NCBI GenBank assembly: GCA_000405685.1
Contig: ASPF01000020.1
Location: forward strand, 180-15,926
Source: Candidatus Geocrenenecus sp. JGI 0000106-J15
GTDB taxonomy: Archaea > Thermoproteota > Nitrososphaeria_A > Caldarchaeales > Wolframiiraptoraceae
Length of the DNA stretch: 15,747 nt
Direction: 5' to 3'
Shown: piece by piece, positions 7,655 through 14,491 of the stretch
Layout: each line of letters opens with the position of its first letter
How positions within the stretch are numbered: the stretch's first letter is position 1
The notes under the pieces: generated by a model
Databases searched by the model: none
Seen by the model: the letters and a program-made list of their open reading frames with translations, nothing else
What the model was told of the DNA's origin: nothing
Program-made: the position numbers and the translations under genes

Positions 7655-7927
7655 ATGCCGAGAAGCGTGCTAGCTATTATACATGTATTCGTAGATTCTT
7701 CAAAACTAGAAGATGTAGCAGGTGAGATTAATAAGCTTGAAGAAGCACTAGACGTTTATGAAGTAACAGGAGAGTTTGATATAATCGTTATCGTAAGAAC
7801 AGATGATGTTGTCGCCTTTAGAAAATTGTTAAAGGATAAGATCATGAAGATTAATGGAGTTAAGAGTACGGTAACATCAATGGTTCTCTACACTCATAAA
7901 AGAGATGGGAGATTAGTAGAAGAATGA
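7655..7927 (+). CDS. Stand-alone Lrp/AsnC ligand-binding (RAM) domain protein
   Basis: Ninety residues matching only the C-terminal effector domain of Lrp/AsnC regulators, a beta-alpha-beta-beta-alpha-beta ferredoxin-like fold: SVLAIIHVFVD, then ALDVYEVTGEFDIIVIVRTDD, KINGVKSTVTSMVL. The helix-turn-helix half is absent, so it should not bind DNA itself. Stand-alone RAM proteins bind amino acids at dimer interfaces and form ring-shaped oligomers. A strong AGGAGGG at 7641-7647 supports the ATG at 7655. Being two nt behind the permease and overlapping the next Usp-like gene by ATGA, it probably senses the transported amino acid or modulates the transporter; that role is inference. Confidence 0.85.
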   Translation: MPRSVLAIIHVFVDSSKLEDVAGEINKLEEALDVYEVTGEFDIIVIVRTDDVVAFRKLLKDKIMKINGVKSTVTSMVLYTHKRDGRLVEE

Positions 7928-8358
7928 GTAAGAAGACTCGATACAAGATACTTTTAGCAGTTAAAGATTATGTAAATTTTAAAGCCCTCGCACATTTTCT
8001 AGAGAAGCTTACTGGAGATATAGAGATTGTTTTCCTCCATATAATAGAGTTTCCATTTTCTACCTCTCTCTATCCTGAAACGATATCAACATATATAGAG
8101 GAGACCAAAAAGAATCTTGCAAACTTGCTTGACTGGGCTAGAGCTCAAGGAATTAGTGCAGAACTAAAAGTAACTGCTTCTAGAGATGTAGTTGAAGCGA
8201 TTATGAATGAAGCTGATAGGATGGACGCTGATATGATAGTTCTACAAAAAAGTTTAAAGAAAATTAAGAGGAAAATCAGGAGGTTAGTACGCCAAACAAA
8301 TCTTGAGAAAGTTGTCGACCTATCTAAGCGGATAGTGGTTCTACTTCCTACAGATTAG
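7924..8358 (+). CDS. Usp-like protein without a canonical ATP-binding motif
   Basis: A 144-residue protein with the universal stress protein alpha/beta layout: first strand YKILLAVKD, second VFLHIIEFPF, a helix around 55-80, strand AELKVTASRD, helix VVEAIMNEADRMDADMIVLQ, and last strand RIVVLLPTD. In ATP-binding family members a G-2X-G-9X-G(S/T) loop follows the VLQ strand; here that place holds a highly basic stretch KSLKKIKRKIRRLVRQ with no glycine. It therefore belongs to a non-ATP-binding or divergent class. The start overlaps the RAM gene stop (ATGA), and the fold is the same as that fused to the permease, suggesting the two Usp-like domains pair. The stop interlocks with that of the minus-strand acidic protein gene. 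Confidence 0.8.
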   Translation: MSKKTRYKILLAVKDYVNFKALAHFLEKLTGDIEIVFLHIIEFPFSTSLYPETISTYIEETKKNLANLLDWARAQGISAELKVTASRDVVEAIMNEADRMDADMIVLQKSLKKIKRKIRRLVRQTNLEKVVDLSKRIVVLLPTD

Positions 8359-8474
8359 AATTCTTCTTCCTCTTCTTCCCAGCCTTCTTCCTCTTCTTCC
8401 TCGAATTCTTCTTCAAACTCCTCCCACTCTTCCTCTTCTTCCTCCATCTTGAAGATCTTATCCTCCAAGTTCAT
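8355..8474 (-). CDS. 39-residue glutamate-rich protein with regular Trp/Phe
   Basis: ATG at 8474 to TAA at 8355. After a ten-residue amphipathic start (MNLEDKIFKM) the rest is glutamate blocks of two to six broken by single aromatic residues: W17, F20, F24, G31-W32, and a terminal F39. Glutamate makes up 24 of 39 residues. GAA and GAG codons are mixed, and TGG/TTC codons stay in frame. A TATA-like CTAATAAAC lies at 8505-8513 with a start expected about ten nt before the ATG, so a leaderless mRNA fits. The stop overlaps the convergent Usp gene stop by three nt. I do not know the family; acidic tails ending in Phe are used by single-stranded-DNA-binding proteins to recruit partners, and nucleic-acid mimicry is also possible. 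Both are inference. Confidence 0.6.
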   Translation of the reverse strand: MNLEDKIFKMEEEEEEWEEFEEEFEEEEEEGWEEEEEEF

Positions 8475-8504
8475 AATCGTTCAATTAGACAAGCAAATAG
8501 AATA

Positions 8505-8513
8505 TCTAATAAA
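8505..8513 (-). promoter_or_regulatory. TATA-like element of the acidic protein gene
   Basis: Minus-strand GTTTATTAG, 31-39 nt before the ATG at 8474. Spacing suits a leaderless archaeal transcript. The region around it (8475-8560) is very AT-rich, so the match alone is weak. Confidence 0.35.
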
Positions 8514-8626
8514 CATTTCTCTAGATATTCCAACCCAATATATTATATTCTATATTCTAAATTAGTATCTCCATATAGATTAGTGGATATGGTCGGGAGA
8601 ATGATAGGATAAACCTTTACTCTTGA

Positions 8627-8821
8627 AAGAAGACTACTTATGCTACAGCTGTTCACCTGAAATCCTTCTAGAGCCTTCCAGCAATGTTTATGGACTTGGC
8701 AGGCTTATTAGAGAGACATTAAGCTTTATCTGTTCATCTAGATGCTCATATAATAAGAACACATAATGTAAAGGAAACATTAGATGCAGTTAGAACTTCT
8801 GAAGCATTAAAATCGCTATGA
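8627..8821 (+). pseudogene. Relic of a dihydropteroate-synthase-like gene (C-terminus)
   Basis: In one plus-strand frame the sequence reads ATAVHLKSF, a TAG at 8669-8671, LPAMFMDLAGLLERH, a TAA at 8720-8722, then ALSVHLDAHIIRTHNVKETL followed by DAVRTSEALKSL and a stop at 8819-8821. The last part closely resembles the C-terminal strand-helix of pterin-binding dihydropteroate synthases (general pattern GADIIRvHDVxETvDAvRvaeA), and the earlier pieces fit the preceding KSF and RLEGSLA regions. There is no start, the N-terminal two thirds are missing and the frame carries two stops, so it cannot encode a working enzyme. Family identity rests on my reading of about 30 residues. It points to a lost folate- or methanopterin-related gene. 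Confidence 0.5.
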
Positions 8822-8848
8822 AGACTATGGATGCTTAAAGATTCCATT

Positions 8849-9559
8849 CTATTGTAGTTCTATAAACGAGGTTACTGGAATATCTAATTCATCTTCTAGC
8901 TTTGCATGCATCTTCTTTAAAGATATTATAGTAAATATTCCTGAAACATTTGCTTTCGCTTCTTTACAGATGTTTACTAACGTTCTCACTGTAGCACCAG
9001 TCCTAATTATATCATCTGTTAAGAATACGTATTCTCCCTTCTTTATAGCATTTCTAGCTATATATATGTATCGATATGTTCCAGATTCAAAGATTTGTTT
9101 TATCTCTAAGAAATCTTTTATACCAAGCTTCTTAACTTTTCTAGCTACTGCGACTTCTTTACCTAGCATTGAAGCTATCTGGTATGCAACAGGTATGCCG
9201 TCCGTTTCAAGAGTCAAGACTTTATCTATTTTTACTGAATTTATTTTTTCATACTCAGATATTATAACATGCTTTAAGAATACAGGATCATATATTATCA
9301 TGCTACTGTCAACTGCACCGAATTCATCTACTATTATTCTATTGTTTACTTCTTTCATCAAGTATTCTTTCTTAAATATGTTGAAGATAGATCGTGCTGT
9401 TTCAAGACTTGGAATAACGTGTCCATTAACATATCTACTTAAAGCTGTTGGTGGAATATTTAACATAGATGAAAGCTTATCGTAAGACATCATCTTCTTA
9501 AGAATCCTAAGAGCCTCAACTGAATACAACCTATAATTATATTCTTCTGCTTTCTTCAT
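8849..9559 (-). CDS. HTH-phosphoribosyltransferase fusion, probable purine regulator
   Basis: Residues about 10-62 form a helix-turn-helix (YDKLSSMLNIPPTALSRYVN as the core, with GHVIPSLETARSIF after it). Residues about 85-236 form a type I phosphoribosyltransferase with the PRPP-binding loop VFLTDDIIRTGATV (178-191) and the upstream TLETDGIPVAYQIASMLGKEVAVARK. This architecture is known from archaeal regulators such as haloarchaeal GfcR, in which the transferase domain acts as a metabolite sensor. The PRPP loop is intact, so PRPP or nucleotide binding is plausible; catalysis is uncertain. ATG 9559 has a TATA-like element 30-37 nt upstream. It lies on the same strand as guaB-purA-purB, separated by decayed genes. 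Purine control is inference from this neighbourhood. Confidence 0.85.
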   Translation of the reverse strand: MKKAEEYNYRLYSVEALRILKKMMSYDKLSSMLNIPPTALSRYVNGHVIPSLETARSIFNIFKKEYLMKEVNNRIIVDEFGAVDSSMIIYDPVFLKHVIISEYEKINSVKIDKVLTLETDGIPVAYQIASMLGKEVAVARKVKKLGIKDFLEIKQIFESGTYRYIYIARNAIKKGEYVFLTDDIIRTGATVRTLVNICKEAKANVSGIFTIISLKKMHAKLEDELDIPVTSFIELQ

Positions 9560-9588
9560 AAACTCAATTAGAATAATACTTATAGTTA

Positions 9589-9596
9589 CTATTAAA
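9589..9596 (-). promoter_or_regulatory. TATA-like element of the HTH-phosphoribosyltransferase gene
   Basis: Minus-strand TTTAATAG, 30-37 nt before the ATG at 9559, predicting a leader of only about ten nt. There is no Shine-Dalgarno before the ATG, which agrees with leaderless translation. Confidence 0.35.
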
Positions 9597-9652
9597 GAGT
9601 TTGTAAGCCTTCCAAGAATCTAACCCCATATTAGAGGAAGAGAGATTTATTC

Positions 9653-9674
9653 AAGCTTACCTATTTTTAAGCTT
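9653..9674. repeat. Inverted repeat AAGCTTA / TAAGCTT
   Basis: Perfect seven-base arms at 9653-9659 and 9668-9674 around an eight-base AT-rich loop. It lies between the phosphoribosyltransferase relic and the promoter of the HTH regulator. It could be an old transcription terminator for the relic or an operator for the regulator; nothing in the sequence decides. Confidence 0.35.
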
Positions 9675-9713
9675 CTACATATACATAGTAGAACTCTGAG
9701 TATTTAAGGACCT

Positions 9714-10061
9714 TTAGAGCCCGCTACTCTGCTTCTTCATGAATACTGGAAGTTCACTTAGGTATACTAGCTCGCTCTTATAATAGGGTTCCTCAATCCA
9801 GATCACAGCTTTACAGACTACATCTCCTACTGCTTTCTTAACATGTCTCTCTAACACAGTAATAGCTCCACCCATAGATACGTCGTCATCTAATACGCAG
9901 ATTCTCTGATTCTCTAATGAACTTTATCTTTAATGAACAACTCTAAGTGCACTAGGACCGATTATCGCTAAAGCTTTCCCTGTTCCAACCTCAAGAGAAA
10001 CATCTTTCATTATTTATCTAGAGTCCAAGTTTCTAACTCTCAGGGGGCTTATATCCTCCAT
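9714..10061 (-). pseudogene. Phosphoribosyltransferase gene broken by in-frame TAA codons
   Basis: A single minus-strand frame reads MEDISPLRVRNLDSR, TAA (10016-10014), IMKDVSLEVGTGKALAIIGP and SALRVVH, TAA (9932-9930), R, TAA (9926-9924), then SSLENQRICVLDDDVSMGGA with ITVLERHVKKAVGDVVCKAV and IWIEEPYYKSELVYLSELPV before the stop at 9716. The ICVLDDDVSMGG segment is the PRPP-binding loop of an adenine-type phosphoribosyltransferase, and the flanks look like an archaeal relative. The N-terminal third is absent. About 115 codons stay in frame with only nonsense changes, suggesting recent decay. It differs from the neighbouring HTH fusion, so it is not a duplicate of that gene. Exact substrate (adenine, xanthine or hypoxanthine) is unknown. 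Confidence 0.7.
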
Positions 10062-10078
10062 CTAATTAGATTCCTCTT

Positions 10079-10282
10079 TCAGGGCGGCGGAGTAACTGCA
10101 GCTAAGACTAGTGGCGTACCTACTAGCATCAGGGGGGCGATTAATGTAGGAGAACTAGAGCGGCTTCAAAAAGAGCTAAAGCCTACTATGTCAAATCCTG
10201 CTGCAACTATTAGAACCAATACTACACCTAATAGTAAACTGATCAATGTAATTTTGTATAAGTCTTTCTTAGATGTTGAGTC
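10079..10282 (-). pseudogene. Relic of a small two-helix membrane protein
   Basis: One minus-strand frame without shifts gives a hydrophobic segment ITLISLLLGVVLVLIVAAGF, then DIVGFSSF, a TGA at 10168-10166, SRSSSP and a second hydrophobic segment TLIAPLMLVGTPLVLAAVTP up to a stop at 10081-10079. No start codon precedes the first segment: the frame opens after a TAA at 10285-10283. The pattern of two helices with a short loop suggests a small membrane protein now inactivated. I do not recognise its family. G+C is locally higher (10080-10140) than around it. The antisense strand is also open here but looks like a shadow. Confidence 0.45.
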
Positions 10283-10350
10283 TTAGGGTTTACATAATAT
10301 TCTAGCGATCAAGCCTGTAAGCCTATTAAGTCTAGGACAGTCGTGATAGA

Positions 10351-11742
10351 CTAATCGCCTTTAGACAACCTGTTCTTTATCATCCTAATCTCTTGAGTTA
10401 AGATCTTAACTATTCTTTCAGCTTCACCTAGGTATTCAGATGAACTGAGTCTAGCTAGATCTTCCAACTCCTCTGAGGTAAGAATCTTCTCTAATTCTTC
10501 AATTGTTTTCTCAGGATTTTCTCTAATTACCTTCTGAATTATTTCGTAAGCTTCGGGATGACCATGTTTTCTTAAATATATTTGATAGGCTTCAGATAGA
10601 ACTTCTGGATGCTTTTCAACCTCTGAAGACATTCTTTCTCTATTAACCTGCATCTTATCAAGAGAGCTTTCCAGATTCTGGAGTGCCATATATGTTAAGG
10701 ATAGAGGCAGCCCATAGAATCTCTTTATTACAGAATCTGATAAGTCTCTATGAAGTCTGCTAGAGAGTAGTCTTCTACTCATGTATGATAAAATCTCAGA
10801 TGCGAGGTCGAAGGCTCCTTCAGCATTCTCTAAGAGTAATGGGTTAGATTTATGAGGCATAGTTGATGAGTGTACTTCATCTTGACTAGAAGGGAAAAAG
10901 ATATATCCAGTCATTGATAGCATCCATAGGTCTCTGCATAGGTTAGACGATACCGAATCTAGTATTGCTACTTTCATCAGGTAACTCGATAATTGTTCAT
11001 GTGGCAGGATCTGTGTAGGAGCTGGGAAATAGGTAAGCCCTAGAGATTCAACAAAAGATCTACTAAAGGATAGCCAATCAATTTCTGGGTAAACGAATTT
11101 TAATGCATTATGATCTCCTATAGCTCCTCCTAGCTTACCAGGAAATTCTGTATTAGCGATCTCCTCTAAAATCTTGGCAATTCTATAGGCATAATTTACA
11201 ATGAATCTACCAAAAGTTGTAGGAACTGCAGGCATACCATGTGTTCTAGCAAGCATCAGAGCATCAATATTTTGAAGAGATATGGAAGATAGTTTATCCA
11301 CAATTTTAAGTAAGGCTGGAACTAGAACTTCTCTGTTAAATCTATTTAATATTAATGAGTAGGCAAGATTATTTACATCTTCAGATGTTAAACCTATATG
11401 AATATAGGGCTTCAAGATGTGTAATTTAAGTGGATCTAATCTCTCTACAAGATACTTTATTACTGCGAAAACGTCATGAGCTACTTTCTTCTCAATCTCC
11501 TTAATTCTCTCAGCATCCTTTAAAGAAAAATCTTGATAAATCTTCCTAAGGATATTCTTCCAGTCACTTGGGAGAAGTACAGCTTTTGAACGCTCAACTT
11601 CTTCTATAAATTTTATTAAATACTCTATCTCGATTCTAACTCTTTCTTTGATGAGGGCATACTCTGAAAAGTATTTTACTAGATGGGTAAGCTTCGCTCT
11701 GTACCGTCCATCTATAGGTGTTATTGCTTCTATTGAGTCCAC
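10351..11742 (-). CDS. purB: Adenylosuccinate lyase
   Basis: Fumarase/aspartase-superfamily enzyme that releases fumarate from adenylosuccinate (giving AMP) and from SAICAR in purine synthesis. The signature loop SSQDEVHSSTMPHKSNP sits at 285-301; upstream are LTSEDVNN (118-125) and ARTHGMPAVPTTFG (165-178). The opening TPIDGRYRAKLTHLVKYFSE and the 463-residue length match the E. coli-type PurB rather than the shorter Bacillus/archaeal-type enzyme. The GTG start at 11742 overlaps the purA stop by one base (TAGTG), so the genes are translationally coupled and it is the last gene of the guaB-purA-purB operon. No key residue is visibly missing. Confidence 0.95.
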   Translation of the reverse strand: MDSIEAITPIDGRYRAKLTHLVKYFSEYALIKERVRIEIEYLIKFIEEVERSKAVLLPSDWKNILRKIYQDFSLKDAERIKEIEKKVAHDVFAVIKYLVERLDPLKLHILKPYIHIGLTSEDVNNLAYSLILNRFNREVLVPALLKIVDKLSSISLQNIDALMLARTHGMPAVPTTFGRFIVNYAYRIAKILEEIANTEFPGKLGGAIGDHNALKFVYPEIDWLSFSRSFVESLGLTYFPAPTQILPHEQLSSYLMKVAILDSVSSNLCRDLWMLSMTGYIFFPSSQDEVHSSTMPHKSNPLLLENAEGAFDLASEILSYMSRRLLSSRLHRDLSDSVIKRFYGLPLSLTYMALQNLESSLDKMQVNRERMSSEVEKHPEVLSEAYQIYLRKHGHPEAYEIIQKVIRENPEKTIEELEKILTSEELEDLARLSSSEYLGEAERIVKILTQEIRMIKNRLSKGD

Positions 11743-12989
11743 TACTTAGCAACCTCCATTCCAGATGACGCTCCTATTGATATTAGCTTGATAGGTCTAC
11801 CAAGCAGTTCCTCAATAGTCTCGATGTATATTTTCGCATTTTCAGGTAGAGCATCCCATCCTTTTACCGATATTTTTCTCCATTCTTCTCTAGTTAAATT
11901 AGGCCATCCATCTAGATGTGTATAGATAGGTTTGGCCTTCTCCAGTGTCCTAACGTTTGGGGAAGCTATCTTGATTGTTTCTCCGTCAACATCATATTCT
12001 AAGCATATCTTTATTCTCTTGAGACCGCTTAGAACGTCAAGCTTTGTAAATGCTATCCAATCTACACTATTCACCATTATACTATATCTAAGTAAGGGGA
12101 TGTCCAGCCATCCAACTCTTCTAGGTCTACCAGTAGTTGTTCCATATTCTCTTCCCTTCTCTCGGAGTATTTCTCCTTCTCCACCTTTTAACTCGGTTGG
12201 GAATACACCTGCTCCCACTCTAGTAGTATATGCTTTCATTACACCAATTATCTCTGAGATCTTCTTAGGTCCCACTCCGCAGCTAGTAAATACTGCTCCT
12301 ATAGTAGTATTAGATGATGTAACGTACGGGTATGTTCCTTGGTCGATGTCAAGTAATGTTCCTTGAGCGCCCTCAAAGATAATCTTTTTTCCTTTATCTA
12401 ATTCATCGTTTAATCTAATCTCTAAGTCGCATATGTTGACATAAAGTTTTTCAGCTAATTTAACATATTCCTTAATATCTCCTACTGGTAGTTTATGGAG
12501 ATCTTCTATCAGTCTTATCTTGTTCTGCAGCGATTCATAGTCTAGTAGATCTTCTATCTTTACACCTATTCTTAGAGCTTTATCAGAGTAGGCTGGTCCA
12601 ATGCCTCTCCTCGTAGTACCTATAGGTTCTCTACTCCTTATTTCCTCGATTATATCATCAAGCTTCTTATGTATTGGTAGTACTATACTAGCATTCTTAC
12701 TTATCAATGGCTCTGTATTGATTCCTATGCTCTTAAGTAATTCTATCTCTTCTATAACTTCATTCAAGTCTACGACTGTTCCAGAAGCTATACATGGCTT
12801 TGCTCCAGAAGCTGATCCAGCTGGAAGCATGTTAAATCTAAGCTCTCTATCATCCAAGACTACTGTATGGCCAGCATTTGCTCCACCTTGAAATCTTACA
12901 ACATATTCTGCATCCTTCGATAGTAAATATGATATCTTCCCTTTTCCTTCATCTCCCCATTGTAATCCTATTATTGCTAATCCAGGCAT
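11742..12989 (-). CDS. purA: Adenylosuccinate synthetase
   Basis: GTP-dependent enzyme converting IMP and aspartate to adenylosuccinate, the first step from IMP to AMP. QWGDEGKGK near the N-terminus is the GTP-binding loop; GGANAGHTV, TTRRGIGPAYSDKALR and EGAQGTLLDIDQGTYPYVT are IMP and active-site segments, followed by TTTGRPRRVGW. From ATG 12989 it has 415 residues, the long bacterial-like class rather than the roughly 340-residue form of some archaea. I chose ATG 12989 over an in-frame GTG at 13001 because GTGATC at 13001-12996 looks like the ribosome-binding site, seven to twelve nt ahead. It follows guaB by 16 nt and overlaps purB by one base. Confidence 0.95.
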   Translation of the reverse strand: MPGLAIIGLQWGDEGKGKISYLLSKDAEYVVRFQGGANAGHTVVLDDRELRFNMLPAGSASGAKPCIASGTVVDLNEVIEEIELLKSIGINTEPLISKNASIVLPIHKKLDDIIEEIRSREPIGTTRRGIGPAYSDKALRIGVKIEDLLDYESLQNKIRLIEDLHKLPVGDIKEYVKLAEKLYVNICDLEIRLNDELDKGKKIIFEGAQGTLLDIDQGTYPYVTSSNTTIGAVFTSCGVGPKKISEIIGVMKAYTTRVGAGVFPTELKGGEGEILREKGREYGTTTGRPRRVGWLDIPLLRYSIMVNSVDWIAFTKLDVLSGLKRIKICLEYDVDGETIKIASPNVRTLEKAKPIYTHLDGWPNLTREEWRKISVKGWDALPENAKIYIETIEELLGRPIKLISIGASSGMEVAK

Positions 12990-13005
12990 AATGTTGATCA
13001 CTAAT

Positions 13006-14463
13006 CTATATTACTTCAACATCATGGGGCATGCTCTCTCTTATCCCTGCTTGTGTGACTCTAATAAGTATTGAGTTACGTTTTAGTTCAGGTATAGTTC
13101 TCGCACCTAGATAGCTCATTCCAGATCTTAATCCCGCAGCTAGCTTCTTTATCATCTCTGAAGCTGAGCCAGTGTATGGAATATATGCTTCAACACCTTC
13201 AGCGTAGTATGAGTATTCAGAAGAATCTATTAATGCTTCTGTTAGGTCTTCTCTAGACCTGAACTCTCTACCCAGCATAGCATATATTGAGGCCATCCCT
13301 CTATAGATCTTGTATCTTCTACCATTCTTAACTATCACTGCTCCAGGACTTTCATCTGTTCCTGCTAGCAGTCTACCTATCATGACAGAAGAAGCTCCTG
13401 CAGCTAATGCTTTAACTATGTCTCCGCTTTCACGTATGCCTCCGTCAGATATGATTGGCACATCCATCTTCTCAGCAGCATCTGCACATTTGAGTATCGC
13501 AGATAATTGGGGTACACCTACACCTGCAACGATCCTCGTAGTGCATACTGAGCCTGGTCCTACACCTACTTTTACCGCATTTGCTCCTGCTGAAGCAAGG
13601 TCTTCAACACCTTCAGCTGTAGCAACATTTCCTGCAACTATCTCTATATCATCTCCATAGATCTTCTTAAGCTTCTTTATAGTCTCAATACACATGGTTG
13701 TATGACCATGCGCAACATCTATTACTAATACGTCAGCTCCAGCATCTACTAAAAGCTTTGCACGATCTATGTCTCTCTCTTTTACTCCCACAGCGGCGGC
13801 TACAAGTAACCTACCTTTAGAATCTCTGGAAGCATTCGGATATGCTTCCCTTTTTAGTAGATCTACACAGGTTATTAATCCTCTAACTCTATTCTCTCGA
13901 TCAACAATAGGGATCTTCTCAATTTTATACTGTTTGAAGATATTCTTAGCTTCTTCTAAAGATATATTTGATTCAGCAACTATCATTCTTTCTCTAGGAG
14001 TCATGCATTTACTTACAATTGTAGAATCAGTTTCGAACAATACATCTCTTCTCGTAAGGATTCCGAGAAGCCTATTTTCAGAGTCTACGACGAGTAGACC
14101 GCTTATTCCAAGGGTTTTCATAAGTTCCCTTGCTTCTCCAACCGTCCTATCTGGAGCTATGGTTGTAGGCTTCTCAATTATTACATTATCTGCTCTTTTT
14201 ACTTTAGCTACTTCTTCTGCTTGCTTCTCAGGAGAGATGAAACGATGTATAACTCCTATTCCACCTTCTCTGGCAAGCGTTATGGCCATAGTAGACTCTG
14301 TAACAGTATCCATTGCTGCAGATACAATAGGAATGTTTATAATGATTTTCTTAGTAAACTTAGTCTTTATGTCGATTTCCCTTCTTGAAGCTATAGATGA
14401 TTTCCTAGGTAGTAGAAGAACATCATCAAAGGATAACCCGATATCTTCTAAAACCTTAACCAC
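13006..14463 (-). CDS. guaB: IMP dehydrogenase with CBS pair
   Basis: NAD-dependent oxidation of IMP to XMP, committing IMP to GMP. A TIM barrel is interrupted at about 95-205 by two CBS repeats (VGEARELMKTLGISGLLVVD and LEEAKNIFKQYKIEKIPIVD), typical nucleotide-sensing modules. The catalytic loop is GVGPGSVCTTRIVAGVGVPQ with Cys307; phosphate contacts appear in SDGGIRESGDIVKALAAGA and YRGMAS. CTTRIVAG favours IMP dehydrogenase over GMP reductase, which has CTTRKKTG. The flap at about 391-430 lacks an obvious Arg-Tyr pair at the usual place, which is odd. GTG 14463 follows GAGGGAT. It heads the guaB-purA-purB operon and has its own TATA box and a palindrome in its leader. Confidence 0.92.
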   Translation of the reverse strand: MVKVLEDIGLSFDDVLLLPRKSSIASRREIDIKTKFTKKIIINIPIVSAAMDTVTESTMAITLAREGGIGVIHRFISPEKQAEEVAKVKRADNVIIEKPTTIAPDRTVGEARELMKTLGISGLLVVDSENRLLGILTRRDVLFETDSTIVSKCMTPRERMIVAESNISLEEAKNIFKQYKIEKIPIVDRENRVRGLITCVDLLKREAYPNASRDSKGRLLVAAAVGVKERDIDRAKLLVDAGADVLVIDVAHGHTTMCIETIKKLKKIYGDDIEIVAGNVATAEGVEDLASAGANAVKVGVGPGSVCTTRIVAGVGVPQLSAILKCADAAEKMDVPIISDGGIRESGDIVKALAAGASSVMIGRLLAGTDESPGAVIVKNGRRYKIYRGMASIYAMLGREFRSREDLTEALIDSSEYSYYAEGVEAYIPYTGSASEMIKKLAAGLRSGMSYLGARTIPELKRNSILIRVTQAGIRESMPHDVEVI

Positions 14464-14491
14464 GAAATCCCTCTGACGATTATCTAAAACT

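Noticed and set aside
8849..9485. Long plus-strand open frame opposite the HTH-phosphoribosyltransferase
   Set aside because: Its translation lacks any motif and the minus-strand product has clear HTH and PRPP-loop signatures.
9930..10010. Short frame with EVGTGKALAIIGPS resembling the start of an ABC-transporter ATPase Walker A
   Set aside because: The same frame continues past two TAA codons straight into a phosphoribosyltransferase PRPP loop, and the lysine and serine of a Walker A do not follow GPS. One broken phosphoribosyltransferase explains everything.
10166..10168. In-frame TGA as selenocysteine codon, and TAA/TAG stops as recoded
   Set aside because: The flanking sequence shows no reason for selenocysteine, no start codon exists for that frame, and different stop codons break neighbouring relics, which is what decay looks like.
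10079..10288. Plus-strand open frame antisense to the two-helix relic (GELERLQKEL and flanks)
   Set aside because: It has no convincing start or ribosome-binding site and mirrors the hydrophobic minus-strand frame; best seen as a shadow.
13769..14476. A 235-codon plus-strand frame opposite guaB
   Set aside because: Serine/leucine-rich antisense shadow of the CBS and barrel region; no ribosome-binding site and no family features.
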